NCBI GenBank assembly: GCA_902783345.1
Contig: CACZQI010000081.1
Coordinates: 1 to 6,286 of the forward strand
DNA: 6,286 nucleotides
Reading direction: 5' to 3'
From: an uncultured Erysipelotrichaceae bacterium
GTDB lineage: Bacteria; Bacillota_I; Bacilli_A; RF39; UBA660
Position numbers and translations under genes: made by a program. The notes beneath the pieces are model-generated. The model ran no database searches. It worked only from the letters and a program-made list of their open reading frames with translations, and was not told where the DNA came from. Position 1 is the stretch's first letter. Every line of letters begins with the position of its first letter. Positions 5,080 through 6,286 of the stretch are shown piece after piece.

Positions 5080-6132
5080 ATGTATAGAAACACATATGTC
5101 GAAGTAAATTTAAAAAATTTAAAATATAATGTTAAAGCATTAATTAAAAAATATAAAGATTATCAATACTATTTTGGAGTAGTTAAAGCAGATTGTTATG
5201 GTCATAATGATATAAATACCGTTAAAACTATTATTGATGCTGGTTGTAATTATCTTGCCGTAGCGACTTTAGATGAAGCCCTAATTATTAGAAAAGAAAT
5301 TAAAACTATTCCTATACTATGTTTAAGTATTATTGATGTTAAATATATTCCTGTTTGTATAGATAATAATATTACAATAACAATAAGTAATTTAGACTAT
5401 TTAAAACATTTGAAATCTAATAATAAATTAAAAGTACATATAAAAATTAATACCGGAATGAATAGATTGGGTGTTAATAATAAAGAAGAATTTAATGAAA
5501 TATATAAATTAATACAAAAAAAGGGATTTATTTTAGAAGGAATATATACACACATGTATAACCCTACGAATAAAAAAGATACAATAAATCAATATAAAGA
5601 ATTTGAAAAAATCACAAGTGATATTAACCTAAAAGACATCCCTATCATCCATGTAGGAGCAAGTGAAGCAACAGAATTTTATGCTAAAAGAAGTTATGCA
5701 AATGGATGTAGACTTGGAATTTCTATGTATGGATTAATTGATTATGATGACATTGATTTTAAATCTACTTTTAGTTTATATAGTGAAATAATTCAAATAA
5801 ATGAAGTTCAAAATGGTACTGTGGGATATAATGGAGCATATAAAGTTAAGGGAAAAGAAAGAATTGCTGTAATTCCAATTGGATATGCTGATGGAATAAT
5901 TAGAAAAAATACTAATCGAAACGTCTATATAAATGATAAAGCCTATAAAATAGTTGGTAATATTTGTATGGATATGTTATTTGTTAAAGTAGATAATAAT
6001 ATTAAAGTTGGTGATAAAGTAGTAATTATTAAAGACATTGATCATATTAAACAAATTGCTAAGCATTTAGATACTATTACATATGAAGTTATTTGCTCAA
6101 TAAGTAAAAGAGTTCCTAGAATATATAAATAA
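5080..6132 (+). CDS. alr: Alanine racemase
   Basis: A PLP-dependent cytoplasmic enzyme interconverting L- and D-alanine, the source of D-Ala for peptidoglycan. The N-terminal barrel has VVKADCYGH (34-42) with PLP-binding Lys36; then INTGMNRLG (123-131) with Arg129, THMYN (157-161), HVGASEA (191-197), and RLGISMYG (211-218) with Arg211 expected to contact the PLP ring nitrogen. The C-terminal beta-domain has VGYNGAYKV (248-256) with catalytic Tyr250, IPIGYADG (265-272), GNICMDM (293-299), and the usual ending YEVICSISKRVPRIY. At 350 residues it is shorter than the common 370-390. It varies at a few normally conserved spots (KADCYG for KANAYG, GYNGAY for SYGGTY). The ATG follows AAGGAAG (5064-5070) with 9 nt spacing. 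It is a single-gene unit with its own terminator, not next to ddl, murF or acpS. Confidence 0.93.
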   Translation: MYRNTYVEVNLKNLKYNVKALIKKYKDYQYYFGVVKADCYGHNDINTVKTIIDAGCNYLAVATLDEALIIRKEIKTIPILCLSIIDVKYIPVCIDNNITITISNLDYLKHLKSNNKLKVHIKINTGMNRLGVNNKEEFNEIYKLIQKKGFILEGIYTHMYNPTNKKDTINQYKEFEKITSDINLKDIPIIHVGASEATEFYAKRSYANGCRLGISMYGLIDYDDIDFKSTFSLYSEIIQINEVQNGTVGYNGAYKVKGKERIAVIPIGYADGIIRKNTNRNVYINDKAYKIVGNICMDMLFVKVDNNIKVGDKVVIIKDIDHIKQIAKHLDTITYEVICSISKRVPRIYK

Positions 6133-6160
6133 AACCTACGATAAATAAAAATCGTAGGTT
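6133..6160. terminator. Bidirectional terminator shared by alr and tRNA-Gly
   Basis: A perfect 10-bp stem, AACCTACGAT (6133-6142) with ATCGTAGGTT (6151-6160), and an 8-nt A/T loop. It directly follows the alr stop codon. On the plus strand it continues TTATTTTC; on the minus strand TTTTATTTATA. It can therefore end both the alr transcript and the converging tRNA-Gly transcript. Confidence 0.88.
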
Positions 6161-6169
6161 ATTTTCATT

Positions 6170-6243
6170 TGGAGCAGGTGATGAGAATCGAACTCACATA
6201 GTCAGCTTGGAAGGCTGAAGTTCTACCACTAAACTACACCTGC
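6170..6243 (-). tRNA. tRNA-Gly (anticodon TCC)
   Basis: A 74-nt gene on the minus strand. Acceptor arms are GCAGGTG and CACCTGC with encoded CCA; the D arm is GTTT/GAAC; the anticodon stem TCAGC/GCTGA encloses CTTCCAA with anticodon TCC at 6209-6211; the T arm is GTGAG-TTCGATT-CTCAT with a normal T-loop. It closely resembles Bacillus tRNA-Gly(TCC). It converges on alr and ends at their shared terminator. It may be alone or the last gene of a tRNA cluster beyond the right edge. Confidence 0.95.
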
Positions 6244-6252
6244 AAAATTAAA

Positions 6253-6284
6253 TTGACAAGATAAATTATAACATATCTTGCCAA
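6253..6284 (-). promoter_or_regulatory. tRNA-Gly promoter -10 inside a long inverted repeat
   Basis: On the minus strand an extended -10, TGT followed by TATAAT (6265-6270), lies about 21 nt before the tRNA 5' end. A -35 at 17 bp would fall just off the right edge. The -10 sits in the centre of an inverted repeat with 11-nt arms (6253-6263 and 6274-6284). In minus-strand RNA the arms pair completely with one G-U wobble and are followed by TTTAATTTT. The hairpin could instead be the terminator of a gene beyond the edge, overlapping the tRNA promoter. Confidence 0.6.
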
Positions 6285-6286
6285 TA

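Noticed and set aside
1..6286. Mycoplasma-type code (TGA as Trp)
   Set aside because: All genes are full length with the standard code, and Trp codons I read (for example in ntdP) are TGG.

Overview
This is a strongly AT-rich window with short intergenic gaps, Gram-positive style Shine-Dalgarno sites and clear intrinsic terminators. It suggests a low-GC Firmicutes or Mycoplasmatota-related bacterium of the Bacilli lineage, possibly one of the small uncultured gut forms; this placement is inferred from composition and protein character only. All six coding regions read through with the standard bacterial code, Trp is TGG where I read the codons, and only TAA and TAG stops occur. Alanine racemase, a secreted glucosaminidase-like protein and a LysM protein point to a cell with a peptidoglycan wall, unlike true mycoplasmas.

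Layout from left to right, with almost everything on the minus strand. Positions 1-398 hold no protein gene. They look like the promoter and leader region of a ribosomal RNA operon that runs off the left edge: tandem sigma-A-like promoters, a near-canonical rrn boxA, and a leader ending where 16S would be expected to begin. Then come ntdP (DUF402 nucleoside tri-/diphosphate phosphatase, 399-926), pgk (phosphoglycerate kinase with some unusual active-site motif residues, 982-2130), a secreted glucosaminidase-like protein (2185-3093), and a two-gene operon of a cytoplasmic-looking LysM protein (3501-4685) and a 79-residue unknown (3245-3484). A free-standing tRNA-Asn(GTT) gene follows (4783-4858).

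On the plus strand, alr (alanine racemase, 5080-6132) diverges from tRNA-Asn and converges on tRNA-Gly(TCC) (6170-6243, minus). These two share one bidirectional terminator.

The genes are mostly separate transcription units, each with a readable promoter, and are not one pathway operon. Themes are translation capacity (rrn leader, two tRNAs), central metabolism and nucleotide handling (pgk, ntdP), and the envelope (alr makes D-alanine for the wall, the glucosaminidase-like protein would cut or remodel it, and the LysM protein may bind it). Terminators are packed tightly against genes: in two units the stop codon lies inside the terminator stem. I see no mobile element, CRISPR array, phage gene or obvious defence system. 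The least explained items are the LysM/79-residue pair, the divergent PGK motifs, the repeat-rich rrn upstream region and the atypical T-loop of tRNA-Asn.
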